A stretch of DNA of 64,000 nucleotides from Geotrypetes seraphini (taxonomy: Eukaryota; Chordata; Amphibia; Gymnophiona; Dermophiidae). The stretch is from positions 309,296,882 through 309,360,881 of the forward strand of contig NC_047087.1 in the NCBI RefSeq assembly GCF_902459505.1, given 5' to 3'. The notes under the pieces are model-generated. The model saw nothing but the letters and a program-made list of their open reading frames with translations. It had not been told where the DNA came from and ran no database searches. The first letter of the stretch is position 1, and the number at the start of each line of letters is the position of its first letter. Position numbers and translations under genes: made by a program. Shown here piece by piece: positions 1-11,103 of the stretch.

Positions 1-429
1 TGGCCTACCCAGTGAGGTGTTCCTAGTGGTGATGGTGGCAGCGTGTCAATGTGTTGAGAGGAAGAGGTGGTCTGGGAAATTCTGCTGAGCAAACTCCGGG
101 CCCATTTCCACCCCCCAGTTAGTCCACTCCACTCAACTGGTTCACACACTGAGTGGGTCTTTGGGTGTTGTTTTGGGATCTCTTCCAGTGGTTTATCTCC
201 TTCTGGTCCAAGGAAAGAAACTTTGTTATCCTTAGCATTGACCTACAGAATATGTTTGTAACAGCGCTGCTTGTGTGGCATTAGGCTATGTAGTGATCGA
301 AAGAAAAAAACAGACCTTTGCACATTTTTGCACTATATGGTGGGTGTATGAGGAGATTCACATTTCCTGCACAGCTAAGTCCATGTGAAGTTACCTTGTG
401 CTGTATTTGACATCTAGCAAGGTCTCTGT
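1..429. other. No gene recognised
   Basis: I see no coding or repeat signature that I can name in this stretch. The right end leads into a CR1 tail, so bases from about 300 on may be a decayed part of that element. Confidence 0.4.
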
Positions 430-735
430 TTGAAAGGAAAGATCTAAACTTAAAAATGAAGTGGCCAGAAGTTATGGTAAAAGCAGATAGTGTAGCTGGT
501 TTTAAGAAAGATTTGGACAAATTCCTGGAGGAAAAGTCCATAATTTGTTATTAAGACATGGGGGAAGTGTCTGCTTGCCCTGGATCGGTAGCATGGAATG
601 TTGCTACTCTTTGGGTTTTGACCAGGTATTAGTGTCCTGGATTGGCTACCATGAGAATGGGCTACTGGGCATGATGGACCATTGGTCTGACCCAGTTAGG
701 CTATTCTTATGTTATGTTCTCATCTGTAGGGGCCT
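430..735 (+). mobile_element. CR1 LINE, 3' end
   Basis: Reading + strand, the last residues of a CR1 reverse transcriptase ORF are visible (AGFKKDLDKFLEEKS), followed by the CR1 3' tail that includes the phrase GGGCATGATGGACCATTGG and ends near a TTCTTATGTTATG-type repeat. It is a 5'-truncated copy, as CR1 insertions usually are. The sequence after 735 shows no gene up to the next repeat. Confidence 0.8.
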
Positions 736-879
736 TTGTTTTCACTTCTTATTTTAATGTATTTTTTTTCTGGGAACTTATCAGTGTTTTTTATAATGGG
801 AACAAAAATGGAAGAGAATTCATGTGTGTGGGATGAGGGGGTAACTAATTTCTTCAGCTAAATAATTCAATCCACTTCA

Positions 880-1190
880 AACAGACACAGGAGAACTCAC
901 GCACCATTCACACACACAACCAAAAACGTCAAAAGAAAAAAACTGTTCAACAACCTCCTAGCCATTCGAGCTGCAACACTCGACCCCCAACTCTACAACC
1001 AATTGACATCGACCACAGACTACAAAACCTTCAAAAAGAAATAAAAACCCTTCTATTCAAAAAACACATAAAACCGAACTAACACAATCAGAACTGTCCC
1101 AAGCATCACCTGCAACTACTCCATATGTACTTCTGATGTCATGACAATTCAGACATAATTTATGTTATGTTATGTTTGGAATATAAGAAA
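880..1190 (+). mobile_element. L2-like LINE, C-terminus and 3' UTR
   Basis: A decayed + strand reading frame gives a C-terminal signature of L2/Rex-type LINE proteins (DYKTFKKEIKTLLFKK), followed by an AT-rich 3' UTR with TTATGTTATGTTATG. It is 5' truncated and old. The exact clade cannot be fixed without a search. Confidence 0.55.
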
Positions 1191-1313
1191 ATTTTCACTG
1201 CCTGTTTCTATTCTGACCATTTATTCTGTTTCATGGTCATTACAAAAAATATTTTTTTACATAGGGGGGGGGGTGTCAAAAAAATGATGGGCCCCGGGTG
1301 CCACATACCCTAG

Positions 1314-1530
1314 GTACGCCACTGGGCGTAGTAGTTAGAGCTATAGCCTAAGCACCCTGAGGTTGTGGGTTCAAATTCCTCACTGCTCCTTGTGACCCTG
1401 GGCAAGTCTTAATCCCCTCATTGCCCCAAGTACACTAGATAAGAGTTTGAGCCCACCGGAGAGAAAAGAAATATGATAAAGTAGCTGAATGTAAATACCA
1501 CTTAGGATATAAGTTGTATAAAAATAATTA
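1314..1530 (+). mobile_element. tRNA-derived SINE
   Basis: The head carries polymerase III-type boxes: an A-box-like TAGTTAGAGCT and a B-box-like GGTTCAAATTCC. The body (CCCTGGGCAAGTC, then ATTGCCCCAAGTACACTAG) recurs at 26.0, 28.1, 29.6 and 42.8 kb. Several differences from the other copies suggest an old insertion. It is a SINE head and not a functional tRNA gene, since it continues into the shared SINE body. Confidence 0.8.
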
Positions 1531-1621
1531 AAAGATAGTGGTGTTTCTAGGGGAGAAAGAGCCTGCCATTTTACTGCATACAATTGTAATGTAAAAAAAC
1601 CCCAGCATAAAATCGCTGTTC

Positions 1622-2254
1622 TAAGAACATAAGAAGTTGCCCCCGCTGAGTCAGACCAGAGGTCCATCTTGCTCAGCGGTCCGCTCCCGCGGCGGCCCAT
1701 CAGGCCTAGTGCCTGAACAGTGGTCCCTGATTAATTTTGTAACTTACCTCTAATCCCAACCCTATAATCTACCTCTACTCGTATCTGTACCCCTCAATCC
1801 CTTTGTCTTCCAAGTACCTATCCAAAGCTTCTTTGAACCCCTGTAGCGTGCTCCTGTTTATCACATCCTCTGGTAGCGCTTTCCATGTATCCACCACCCT
1901 CTGTGTGAAAAAGAACTTCCTGGCGTTTGTTCTAAACCTCTCCCCTTTCAATTTCTCTGAGTGCCCCCTTGTACTTGTTGATCCCCATAATTTGAAAAAT
2001 CTGTCCCTGTCTATTTTTTCTATGCCCTTCATGATCTTGAAGGTTTCTATCATGTCTCCTCTAAGTCTCCGCTTTTCCAGGGAGAAAAGCCCTAGCTTTT
2101 TCAGTCTGTCAGTAAATGAGAGGTCCTCCATGCCCTTTATTAGCTTAGTTGCTCTTCTCTGGACCCTCTCAAGTACCTCCATGTCCTTCTTGAGGTACGG
2201 CGACCAGAACTGAACACAGTACTCCAGGTGCGGGCGCACCATAGCACGATACAG
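1622..2254 (-). mobile_element. CR1 LINE, 3' part with RT C-terminus
   Basis: The - strand encodes 155 continuous codons (1775-2242) of the CR1 ORF2 C-terminus, with landmarks MVRPHLEYCVQFWSPYLKKD, VLERVQRRATKLI and FFTQRVVDTWKALPE. The 3' UTR follows and ends at 1622 in the CR1-style TTCTTATGTTCTTAG. The long open frame implies a fairly young copy. It is 5' truncated at about 2254. Confidence 0.93.
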
Positions 2255-2334
2255 TCATAACGCTAAAATGTAATAACGTTATAGACATTGTCAGGATGTC
2301 TATGTGACACCTAAAAGGCAATTCTATAAAGCAC

Positions 2335-2490
2335 ATCTGACTATACAGATGCACTTAAATTTGGTGAACGCTTCTGAGCTCGATTCTCTATTGTGCATTT
2401 ATGCATAGGAGAATCGCACTCAGCGTTGTGCTCCCGGATGTCTAAACGCCACCTAATGTTTAGGTGTTCTTTACAGAATTTGCCCCAGAA
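2335..2490. repeat. Fragment of abundant palindromic 'CCTAA' repeat family
   Basis: Contains inverted motifs (GATTCTCTATTGTGCATTTA and its near complement) and the TTTAGGTG/CACCTAA theme that recurs at 20.0, 23.7, 26.4, 31.5, 34.9, 36.7, 43.5, 53.3 and 55.3 kb. It is probably a non-autonomous DNA transposon. 2490-2700 holds nothing that I recognise. Confidence 0.4.
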
Positions 2491-2718
2491 AGTAGAGAGG
2501 GTTGATCGTGGCCACATGCTGTATTAAAATGTATGGTAATGAGCTCTTTAAAGCATTCTGTGCCACGCAGAGAACTTTTGCTGTGTGCACGATAGTGAGA
2601 ACTTTTTCACCAGGTCTGGGGAGGCATAAAGGTTTTCATCAGCGAAATAGACGTGAAGTGTGGTGTAGGAATTAGGAAACAAAAGGTGGCTTCCCCATCT
2701 GGAGGAAGCAAAGTTTAG

Positions 2719-3160
2719 ATGATGGAATCGGTTTGTTTATTATTAGGTCAAAGGTCAGATCAATCAAAAGAGCAATTGAGAAAACGAGTATTCTTGGGAT
2801 TTCCCACTTTGAAGAATGTCAAATCTGGGAAATATCGGTTGTCTTCGTTCTCTTATCAAGCGGCTTCTTTTTGGAGCTCATTAACATTAGAAATTCAAAA
2901 GATTAAGAATGACCAAGAATTCAGACAGTTGCTTAAAACTTTCTCCCTCTTTTACTAAGGTGCGCTAATTGAATTAGCGCGCGCTATACACTAACATGTC
3001 CATAGACTAACATGCGTTTAGCGTGCGCTAAATCTATTAGCGCACCTTAGTAAAAGAGGGCCTTTGTTTCAAAAATATGTTTTATTAGTTGAACAGCAAT
3101 TTTATGGATTTTTGTTTTAGTTTTGTGAGCTTTTGAGTTATTGGTTTAACTAGTCTTTTT
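2719..3160 (+). mobile_element. L2-like LINE C-terminus split by a MITE
   Basis: The + strand gives SYQAASFWSSLTLEIQKIKN and EFRQLLKT, typical of the C-terminus of L2-like LINE proteins. It is broken at 2944 by a palindromic MITE and resumes at 3061 with a matching tail (LCFKNMFY). The 3' UTR runs to about 3160. Confidence 0.65.
2945..3060. mobile_element. Palindromic MITE (CCCTCTTTTACTAAGG family)
   Basis: Near-perfect foldback: the left end CCCTCTTTTACTAAGGTGCG is answered by CGCACCTTAGTAAAAGAGGG on the right. It sits inside a LINE reading frame. Relatives occur at 4422, 8012, 24670, 26117, 28793 and 36890, and a half copy near 37630. Confidence 0.85.
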
Positions 3161-3412
3161 TTTTTTTTAATTCTTTATTCATTTTTAAAACTTTCCATAA
3201 GTGCAATGCAAGATTTTTTAAAAAAAGAAACATTTTTCACTTTAAGAAAACTTAATATCTATCAGGAAGTAATTCTAATCAAATATTCCACCCCCCAAAT
3301 CCCCAGCAATTATCTTTGATTATAAGAAACAAAAATTATCCACACACCCCCGTCCCCATCCTGGACGTGCATATTTAATGGGAAAAAGTAATATTCACTG
3401 AGTTTTAATGCC
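3160..3412 (-). mobile_element. L1-like LINE 3' end
   Basis: On the - strand this is a 3' UTR ending in a poly(A) tail, seen on + as a T-run at 3160. The phrase CATCCTGGACGTGCATATTT is nearly repeated at 19.9 kb (CATCCTGGATGTGCATTTTT), so both belong to one family. No coding part remains. Confidence 0.6.
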
Positions 3413-3415
3413 AAA

Positions 3416-4182
3416 AAATGTAAGGTTATGCACCTTGGCAGCAGAAATCCATGCAGTACTTACACTCTGAATGGTGAGACCTTAGCAAGAACTGCTGCAG
3501 AACGGGACCTAGGAGTAATCATTAGTGAAGATATGAAGACTGCCAATCAAGTAGAGAAAGCTTCATCCAAGACTAGGCAAATGCTGGGTTGCATCCGAAG
3601 AAGTTTTGTCAGCCGAAAGCCCGAAGTTGTAATGCCATTGTACAGGTCCATGGTGAGACCTCATCTGGAATATTGTGTTCAATTTTGGAGGCCACATTGT
3701 CAAAAGGATGTGCTGAGAGTGGAGTTAGTTCAGCGAATGGCCACCAGGATGGTCTCAGGACTCAAGGATCTCCCGTATGAGGAACGTCTAGGTAAGTTGC
3801 AGCTATACTCTCTCGAGGAACGCAGAGAGAGGGGAGACATGATAAGAGACGTTCAAATATGTTACTGGACGTATTGAGGTAGAAGAAGATATCTTTTTTC
3901 CTTACAGGACCTATGGCACTGAGAGGGCATCCGTTGAAAATCAGGGGTGGGAGATTTCATAGTGACACTAGGAAGCATTTCTTCACAGAAAGGGTGGCTG
4001 ATCGTTGGAATGACCTTCCACTTCAGGTAATCAAGGCATGCAACGTGCTCGATTTTAAGAGTAAATGGGATAAGCATTTGGGTTCATTTCGAGGAAGTAC
4101 TTAGGGGGGGAGGGTCCTTAGAGTTGGGCAGACTTGTTGGGCCGGTGGCCCTTTTCTGCCGTCATTTTCTATGTTTCTATGA
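3416..4182 (+). mobile_element. CR1 LINE, RT C-terminus and 3' end
   Basis: Codes the CR1 ORF2 C-terminal region: MHLGSRNP, ERDLGVIISED, MVRPHLEYCVQFWRP, LYSLEERRERGDM, then in a shifted frame RHPL/RGHPLKIRGGRFHSDTR and FFTERVADRWNDLPLQ. A frameshift near 3850 separates the two blocks. The tail ends in the CR1-style TTTTCTATGTTTCTATG near 4182. Confidence 0.92.
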
Positions 4183-4189
4183 ACTGTTT

Positions 4190-4420
4190 GTGGTATTTGC
4201 AAGTTATAAGCTTTGGATGAATTGCCTATGTAGCAGGAAGCTGCTTTTGATGGATACAGATACTTTTACTGTATGATTTAATGTTTTTGTGTAGTTTTTA
4301 TGCCGAATGTGATTTGTTGTGTATTTAATGGAGAACACATTTGTGTATGTTACATTTTGTTACCTTGCCTAGTTTGTATGTGAGGTATAAGTTTTAAAAT
4401 AAATATAATAATAATAATAA
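4190..4420 (+). mobile_element. L2-like LINE 3' UTR
   Basis: A 3' UTR ending in TATAAGTTTTAAAATAAAT and a short (ATA)n repeat. Almost the same ending is found at about 8435 (TATAAATTTTAAAATAAATA), so both are the same L2-like family. Confidence 0.6.
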
Positions 4421-4421
4421 T

Positions 4422-4539
4422 GGGGTCCTTTTACTAAGGCGTGCTAGTGCACGCTAAATGCTAACGCATCCATAGGATATAATGGACGCGTTAGCACGCT
4501 CTAAATGTTAACATTAGTGCGCCTTAGTAAAAGGACCCC
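4422..4539. mobile_element. Palindromic MITE (GGGGTCCTTTTACTAAGG family)
   Basis: 118-bp foldback with ends GGGGTCCTTTTACTAAGGC and GCCTTAGTAAAAGGACCCC and inner arms based on GCTAACGCATCC/GGACGCGTTAGC. It sits directly after an L2-like 3' end. Confidence 0.9.
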
Positions 4540-4654
4540 AACGTGTATTTTCACATTGAAAACTGGGGACTATGGCTGTACGAGCCAGTATGAAAGTGGT
4601 CAAAACATCAGGCTCTTGGAAGATCTTCCGAAAACGCTTTAGCGGACGCGCTGC

Positions 4655-5395
4655 AACAGGACCAAGTTTACCAAGTTTATTAAATAGTTTGATTAATCGC
4701 CATATCAAAATTCAAGGCGATGTACAAAATAAAACACATAGTTATAAAACATGGGTAAAATATTATATAAATAAATACTGTTACAAACACAAATCACAAT
4801 ATTAAAATAAAAATAGATTATTGGACATTGTTTAGAAACAAAAGGAAAGTTCATTAATGGTTACAATGCATATTAAATTCAAAAAAAAAAAAAAGGTAAG
4901 GACATAAGGGGGGGAGCAAGTACTAAAAATATAATAATAAAAGATCATTAATCGCTAAAAGCATCATTAAAAAGGAAACTTTTAAGCTTAATCTTAAATT
5001 TATCTAGATTCTTTTCTTCTCTTATATATGTTGGAAGATCATTCCAGGATTGAGGAGCTGTCACCGAGAAGATAGTAAGACATCTAGTATTGATGATTTT
5101 TAAAGAAGGAATGGTTAATAAATGTTGGTCCTGTGATCTCAATGTTCTCGTAGTGGAATATGGAATTAAGACTCTATGGATAAAAGCAGGGGTTTGAAAA
5201 ATGAGAGTTTTAAATGTGAGTAGACATATCTTGAATAGGATACGGTGTGCTATAGGAAGCCAATGTGATTCTTTAAGTAAGGGAGTGACATGGTCAAATT
5301 TTTTTGCTTTATGAATTAATTTAATAGCGGCATTCTGAACAATTTGTAGACGTCTAATTTCTTTTTGAGGTAAACCTCGCTTTGCTGCCCTCGTG
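4655..5395 (-). mobile_element. L2-like LINE, C-terminus and 3' end
   Basis: The - strand gives FSVTAPQSWNDLPTYIREE and FKIKLKSFLFNDAF, the usual C-terminal block of this clade. The 3' UTR contains GTACATCGCCTTGAATTTTG and ends at about 4655. A similar 3' end is present on the + strand at 36.05 kb. Confidence 0.75.
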
Positions 5396-6166
5396 AATCA
5401 TTCCCGTGATGTTTTAGACTTCTTGTGCCTGGCATGAGTTTTCCAGGAGCGCCCCCCCCCCCCCCACCCCCATTATCAGCCTGCGATAACATGCTCTCTC
5501 TACACGGAGCTGACAGCTTGTATTACATTTTGGGGAGGGGATACCAGCTGTGCTGAGTGCCAGGTGCTTAAGATTATGGTACGTGATACGTGTTACTCAA
5601 ATATTTACAGTTCAAAATCCTCAGGAAATAAGGGGTGTAGAAGGCAATTAATATTAGTAGGGTGACATTCTTATCCTGTCTAAAGACATTGCATATCAGT
5701 TACGGTTCGGAATGGAGGAATAAGCAATAATTTAGCTTAGGAATGAGGAGGGTCTTGGGAGAGGGGAAGGGAGGGAAAATTTAGGAGCACAGAGGGAAAA
5801 AAATCATATGAGACTGTCATATTTGCTGAATGCCTTCACCAAAACCCATATTTATATGAGAATTTTAAAAAATGTAAGCATAAGGACCATACCAGTACAG
5901 CTTATCCAAACACATTAAGTATTTAAAGCACTTTTCTTTTGTTAATGAAAGATAGGAACAGTTTCATCAGGATCAGATGCCGTTTGGCTCACACTAATTC
6001 ATTTATTGTCCCAGTACAGCCTGACATTGAAATAAGTCAGTCCACACTGGATAAAATGAAACAGATAGGGAACCGGAGCAGTGATTTGAGAGCAGAGGTT
6101 ATATGGCACCTCACTGAGAAAAGTGGAGCTGAATTTTGAGTAGGTCCACTGGGAGATCTGTGAATC
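5396..6166. other. No gene recognised
   Basis: A C-rich run lies at 5451-5470 and the rest is unremarkable. A 66-codon reading frame at 5939-6139 has no features of a real protein. Confidence 0.4.
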
Positions 6167-6174
6167 ATCTAAGA

Positions 6175-6381
6175 CGGGGGTGTCTAACCTTTTGGCTTCA
6201 CTGGGCCGCATGGGCCGAAAAAAATGTTTCTGGGGCCGCACAAATGTGCAAACGCTGCAGCAAGACACAGGAGGGAGCCGGCAAGACTGTAAACACCCAG
6301 GGGCAGCAGAGGAAAATACTGCATCGCCCTCGACCGGGACCGTACAAAATACTTCACGGGGCCACAGGTTGGACACCCCTG
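6175..6381. mobile_element. hAT-type non-autonomous element with perfect TSD
   Basis: Terminal inverted repeats GGGGGTGTCTAACC (left, first bases changed) and GGTTGGACACCCCTG (right) are of the CAGGGGTG hAT class. Both sides carry the 8-bp duplication ATCTAAGA (6167-6174 and 6382-6389). There is no transposase. Confidence 0.92.
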
Positions 6382-6389
6382 ATCTAAGA

Positions 6390-6804
6390 GGTGATGAGAG
6401 CATGGATAAGAGCGGGGCCAGCTGAACCTATGGACAGGTGAGGCTCTGGATCAGGGCGCTAAACGCGCAGGGCTGTGATGTCACCAGCTCATAAATTAAG
6501 CTACCCTGCGGCTTTCCTCCTCATTCCTCTCCTGACACTGCCGCCCTGTACCAGCAGGGTACGGCTTCCTGGCCCAGCGTCAGCTTCACACTTTCTACCT
6601 CCCTCCTCTGATGCTGGGCTATGAAACTGCATTTTGTCAGGCTGGGCAGTAGCATCAGAGGGGAGAGAAGGGAAGAGAGAACGGGCTGGGTGGGGTCTGT
6701 GAACTGGGATGGAGCAGGCCATGACTGAGGGGTGGGCCAGGATGCTATAATCTCCTGTGCTAGGCCTGGATAAGAGTTCATAAAGGAAGGGAGGCATTTT
6801 GTCA
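6390..6804. other. No gene recognised
   Basis: GC-rich, moderately CpG-containing sequence with overlapping short reading frames on the - strand that have no recognisable protein features. It may be the body of an unrecognised DNA transposon. Confidence 0.35.
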
Positions 6805-7045
6805 AATGTTATTTTATTTATTTAAATTTCTATACCATTCTCAGAACGGTTTACATGAATTAATGCAGGTATTGAAGCATTTTTTCCCAGTCTATCCTGG
6901 TGGGCTCACAATCTAATATACCTGGGCTAACTGCTTTTACCATATCCTCCGGCAACAAGTTCCAGAGCCTATCCATTCTTTGAGTGAAAAAAAAAATATT
7001 TCCTGCTATTTATTTTGAAAAGTATTTTATTTCTTTTCATTGAGT
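6805..7045 (-). mobile_element. SINE 3' tail followed by CR1 fragment
   Basis: 6805-6935 matches the 3' half of the tRNA-derived SINE on the - strand (AGAACGGTTTACATGAATTA, GGGCTCACAATCTAA). 6936-7045 is a CR1 fragment on the - strand (complement of CTTTGAGTGAAAAA, the FFTQR block). Confidence 0.6.
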
Positions 7046-7056
7046 ATCCTCTAGTC

Positions 7057-7822
7057 CAGTGTTTTTCAACCTTTTTACACCTATGGACCGGCAGAAATAA
7101 AAGAATTATTCTGTGGACCGGCATCGGTCCGTGGACCGGCGGTTGAAGAACACGGGGCTAAGTCGTGGGCCAGACCCCGCCCATCTCTACCCAATCTCCA
7201 CCCCAGACCCCGCCCCCATAATAGTACTAATTGCACCTTGCACGTCCCGTGCCTCATCTGGAAGCCTTCCCTCTGACGTTGCAACGTCAGAGAGAAGGCT
7301 TCCGGTTCAGGCGCAGGACGCCCGTAGGAGCCGCTGCCCGTGGCTTTGTGCACTGAATCAGTTAGGAAGAGGGAGCTGGCTCAAAGATAGAACATAGAAA
7401 CATAGAAATAGACGGCAGATAAGGGCCCACGGCCCATCCAGTCTGCCCACCTTAATGTCCCTCCCCTACCTTTGCCCTGTGAAGAGATCCCATGTGCCGA
7501 TCCCATTTGGCCTTAAAATCAGGCACGCTGCTGGCCTCAATCACCTGTAGTGGAAGACTATTCCAGCGATCAACCACTCTTTCGGTGAAAAAGAATTTCC
7601 TGGTGTCACCTCGTAGTTTCCCGCCCCTGATTTTCAACGGATGCCCTCTTGTTGTCGTGGGACCCTTGAAAAAGAAGATATCTTCCTCCGCCTCGATGCG
7701 GCCCGTAAGATACTTGAACGTCTCGATCATGTCCCCCCTCTCTCTGCGCTCCTCGAGCGAGTATAGCTGTAATTTGTCAAGCCGCATCGATCGCACCGTG
7801 GACCGGTGGTTGAAGAACACTG
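7057..7822. mobile_element. hAT-type element with perfect TSD, carrying a CR1 insertion
   Basis: Starts CAGTGTTTTTCAACCTTTTT and ends GGTTGAAGAACACTG. The 8-bp duplication CTCTAGTC lies at 7049-7056 and 7823-7830. The body has repeated GTGGACCGGC motifs. A sibling copy at 32889-33327 lacks the inner CR1 (7388-about 7785), which confirms the CR1 as a secondary insertion. No transposase is left. Confidence 0.93.
7388..7785 (-). mobile_element. CR1 LINE 3' end nested in a hAT
   Basis: The - strand encodes LYSLEERRERGDMIETFKYL, TTRGHPLKIRGGKLRGDTRK and FFTERVVDRWNSLPLQV, followed by the CR1 3' tail ending in TTTCTATGTTCTAT-type sequence at 7388. It is one continuous frame over about 120 codons, so a rather young copy. 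Confidence 0.9.
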
Positions 7823-8011
7823 CTCTAGTCTTTGTACTTTTTGAAAGAGTACAAATCGATTCATGTTTACCAGTTCTACGCCAAGCAGAAGAATCCTAAC
7901 CTCATATGAAAGTAGTTGCATTCTCCTTATTTGAATCTTTTCTTATTGTGCCATAACTTTTTTTTTCAGACATGATGACTAGAATTGAATGCATGAATCA
8001 ATACAAATTTG

Positions 8012-8182
8012 GGGGTCCTTTTATCAAGCTGCGGTAGGGGTTTAACGCACGTAATACCACGTGTTAAACCGCCTGCTGCGCTAGCCGATAACGCCTGCAT
8101 TGAGCAGGCGTTAGTTTTTTAGCCGGCTGCGGGGGTTAGCGCGTGATGAAATGTCCGATGCGCAGCTTGATAAAAGGACCCC
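8012..8182. mobile_element. Palindromic MITE (GGGGTCCTTTTATCAAGC family)
   Basis: 171-bp foldback with ends GGGGTCCTTTTATCAAGCTG and CAGCTTGATAAAAGGACCCC and an inner hairpin CGCCTGCATTGAGCAGGCG. It is a longer relative of the copies at 4422 and 26117. Confidence 0.88.
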
Positions 8183-8189
8183 TTGGTCT

Positions 8190-8455
8190 TATTCACCATC
8201 CCTTTCTTAATAATTCCTAGCAACCTGTTTGATTTTGGGCTGCTGTTGCACACTTAGCAGAAGATTTCAGAATATTGATGGAAGTTTAGACTTTTAGTAT
8301 TGTTATTTTGTTTGTAATGATGATTTTATCTTTTATACTTTCAATGTTGCTGTGTTCTATGTTTTTGCAAGTGATTTTATTATGTATGTTATGTTGTTAC
8401 CCGCTTAGAATTGCAAGATATGTGGGTTATAAATTTTAAAATAAATAAATGACAC
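8190..8455 (+). mobile_element. L2-like LINE 3' UTR
   Basis: Ends TATAAATTTTAAAATAAATA with the upstream phrase TTACCCGCTTAGAATTGCAA. No coding sequence is visible. Confidence 0.6.
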
Positions 8456-8469
8456 CTAGATCTTTTTCT

Positions 8470-9377
8470 TTGGGTTCTGATCAGATCGCAGGATGATAGA
8501 GAGAAACTCCAGAGCGACTTGTGTCGGTTAGAAACATGGGCGGAGAAATGGCAGATGAAGTTCAATGTGGAGAAATGCAAGGTAATGCATTTAGGCAATA
8601 AAAATAAGGAATACGAGTATACAATGTCAGGTGCAACTCTGGGGAAGAGTGAACAAGAAAAGGACCTGGGTGTACTGATAGATAGGACCCTGAAGCCGTC
8701 GTCACAATGCGCGCCAGTGGCAAAGAAGGCAAATAGAATGTTGGGCATGATAAAGAAAGGAATCTCGAGTAGATCGGAGAAAGTTATAATGCCGCTTTAT
8801 AGGGCAATGGTCAGACCACACTTGGAATACTGCGTCCAACATTGGTCTCCTTACCTAAAGAAGGATATAAAACTGCTGGAGAGGGTGCAGAGACGAGCAA
8901 CTAAACTAGTGAAGGGTATGGAGAAACTGGAATATGAGGATCGACTTAAAACACTGGGATTGTTCTCCCTTGAGAAAAGGAGACTGCGTGGGGATATGAT
9001 CGAGACCTTCAAAATACTGAAAGGAATCGACAAAATAGAGCAGAGAAGATTATTTACATTGTCCAATTTGACACGGACTAGAGGACATGTAATGAAGCTA
9101 AGGGGGGACAGGTTCAGGACTAATGTCAGGAAGTTCTGCTTCACTCAGAGAGTGGTTGACACCTGGAATGCCCTCCCAGAGGAGATTATTGCGGAATCGA
9201 CCGTCCTAGGCTTCAAGAGCAAACTAGATGCATATCTCCTTAAGAGAGGCATATAAGGATATGGTGGACTATAAATTAAGCCAGGTGTACACCTGGCAGG
9301 GCCTCTGCGTGTGCGGATCGCCGGACTTGATGGACCGAAGGTCTGATCCGGAGATGGCAGTTCTTATGTTCTTATGA
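8470..9377 (+). mobile_element. CR1 LINE, RT C-terminal half and 3' end
   Basis: An uninterrupted frame of 245 codons (8519-9256) carries the CR1 ORF2 C-terminal region: EKWQMKFNVEKCKVMHLG, EKDLGVLIDRTLKPSSQC, MVRPHLEYCVQHWSPYLKKD, GLFSLEKRRLRGDMIETFKI and CFTQRVVDTWNALPEEI. The 3' UTR ends at 9377 in TTCTTATGTTCTTATG. The intact frame makes it one of the youngest LINE copies here. The reverse transcriptase catalytic part is absent through 5' truncation. Confidence 0.95.
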
Positions 9378-10560
9378 CTCCTAAGATTGACCCTAGCATC
9401 AGGTAACTATAATTTGTTTTGCTCTTCCTAATGTGTATCACTTTGCATTTGTCTACATTAAATTTCATTTGCCATTTGGATGCCAAGTCTTCCAATTTCC
9501 TAAGGTCTAACTGTAATTCTTCATAGTCTGCTTGTGTTTTAACAACATTAAATAGTTTTGTGTCATCTGCAGATTTAATCACCTCACTTGTCATTCTGAC
9601 TTCTAGATTACTAACATCAGGTCAGCAATTTCAGATCAGTTCTTTCAGTACCCTGAGTGATTTATAACTCTAATTTGTGAATTTGGCTCAGTGCATCTTC
9701 CAGGTTCACTGAGATTTCTTTCCAGTTCCTCCATATTGTCACCCTTGAAATCCATTTCTGGTACAGGTAAATCTCTTACATTTTTCTCTGTATAGACCGA
9801 GGCAAATAATTCATGTAGTCTTTCCATTATGGCCTTGTACTCCCTGAGGACCCTTTTGCTCCTTCATGATCTAGTAGTCCCCCATTGGCTTTCTGTTTCT
9901 AATATACTTTAAAAAGTTGTTACTCTGAGTTTTTGCCTCCTTTGGCAAGTTTCTCTTCACATTCTCTTTTAGATTTCTTTATCAATGCTTTGCATCTAAC
10001 TTGCCAGTACTTATACTGCTTCTTATTTTCTTAATTTGAATCCTTTTTCCATTATTTGAAGAAGGTTCTTATGGATCTAATAGCCTCTTTCACTTCACCT
10101 TTTACTATACTGGTTGTCATTTGCTCTTCTTTCTACCTTTGTTAATACATGGAATACATTTGGTCTGGGCTTCCAAGATTATTTTTTTAAACAATGTCCA
10201 TGTCTGATTGAAAGTCCTCAGCTTTGCAGCTGATAATTGTAGCTTCTTTTTAACCATATTCTTCATTATCATAGTTGCCCTTTCTAAAATTAAATGCTGC
10301 TACAGTAGATTTCCTTAGTGACTTCACTCCAGATATCAGCTCAATTGTCTTTAGACTTTTCACCAAAAAGTTTGTCTCCAGTGTATGCAGGGTGTATCTG
10401 CTAACTTGGCATGAACATCTTAGAGACTTGAAGCCTATGGCAGCAACAGCTGATATTGAAATTCTAGACAAAGACATCATAAGTTGAGCAAATGAAGCAG
10501 GGTCTTCACTCAGCTGCTTCAGAAATAAATGACAACTAGCTCCTATTAAACCTAAGCTAG
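9378..10560 (-). mobile_element. Old CR1 LINE, RT and upstream region
   Basis: On the - strand, at 9364-9594 SADDTKLFNVVKTQADYEEL and KWQMKFNVDKCKVIHI show the RT core motif (ADDTK) and the block after it. Further upstream (9645-10560) come pieces such as RLHELFASVYTEKNVRDLP, KSKRECEEKLAKGGK and AFNFRKGNYDNEEYG, which resemble the linker between CR1 endonuclease and RT. Most of the RT is missing between the two, and many frame breaks show age. Confidence 0.75.
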
Positions 10561-11103
10561 GATGCTGGGTAAAATTCCTCATATCTTCTGAATCAGAATA
10601 TGTATCTCTATTTCACCATGTATAACTGTATAAGAAATAAATCTTGCAGACAATATAACTCTTTTGAAGACCTTTTTAGGTGACCAAAAGCTTGGAATCT
10701 TTTCCTGGTAATATATTTAAAATATCTCTTACTGGGCAATAATCAGCCCTGGTGTTTAGCAGTTTTAAACTCTGACATCCATTTTGATGAGGCAGCCACT
10801 TGGGCAAGGAGCAAATGTTGTTTGCTTCTGTCCCCAACACCCCCAATGAGGCACCAAGGGTCTTATGTATGTCTGGAGAGGAAGCCTATCATGACCAAGA
10901 GAAAGGTTGGGGGAAAGGGAGGGTAGGAGGGAGGATCAGAAGGAGTGAATGATCTTGGTGGAAGGGGATCAGAGGGTCTAGGAGCCATTTTAAGGGATAT
11001 ATTCAGTGCCAGCATCTGCAGAGCTAACCAGATAAATTTAGGACTACTCCTGGTTGGTTATGTGGGCGCCAACATTGAATACTGCCGGTACCTGTATAAT
11101 TTA
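10561..11103. other. No gene recognised
   Basis: No clear motif. It may be a more decayed 5' part of the preceding CR1. Confidence 0.3.

Noticed and set aside
1314-1390. Functional tRNA gene
   Set aside because: The tRNA-like head is followed by the shared SINE body and has no complete cloverleaf that I can draw.
1775-2242. 155-codon - strand frame as a host gene
   Set aside because: It is the C-terminus of CR1 ORF2 with its 3' tail, and similar text recurs at 3.4, 7.5 and 8.5 kb.
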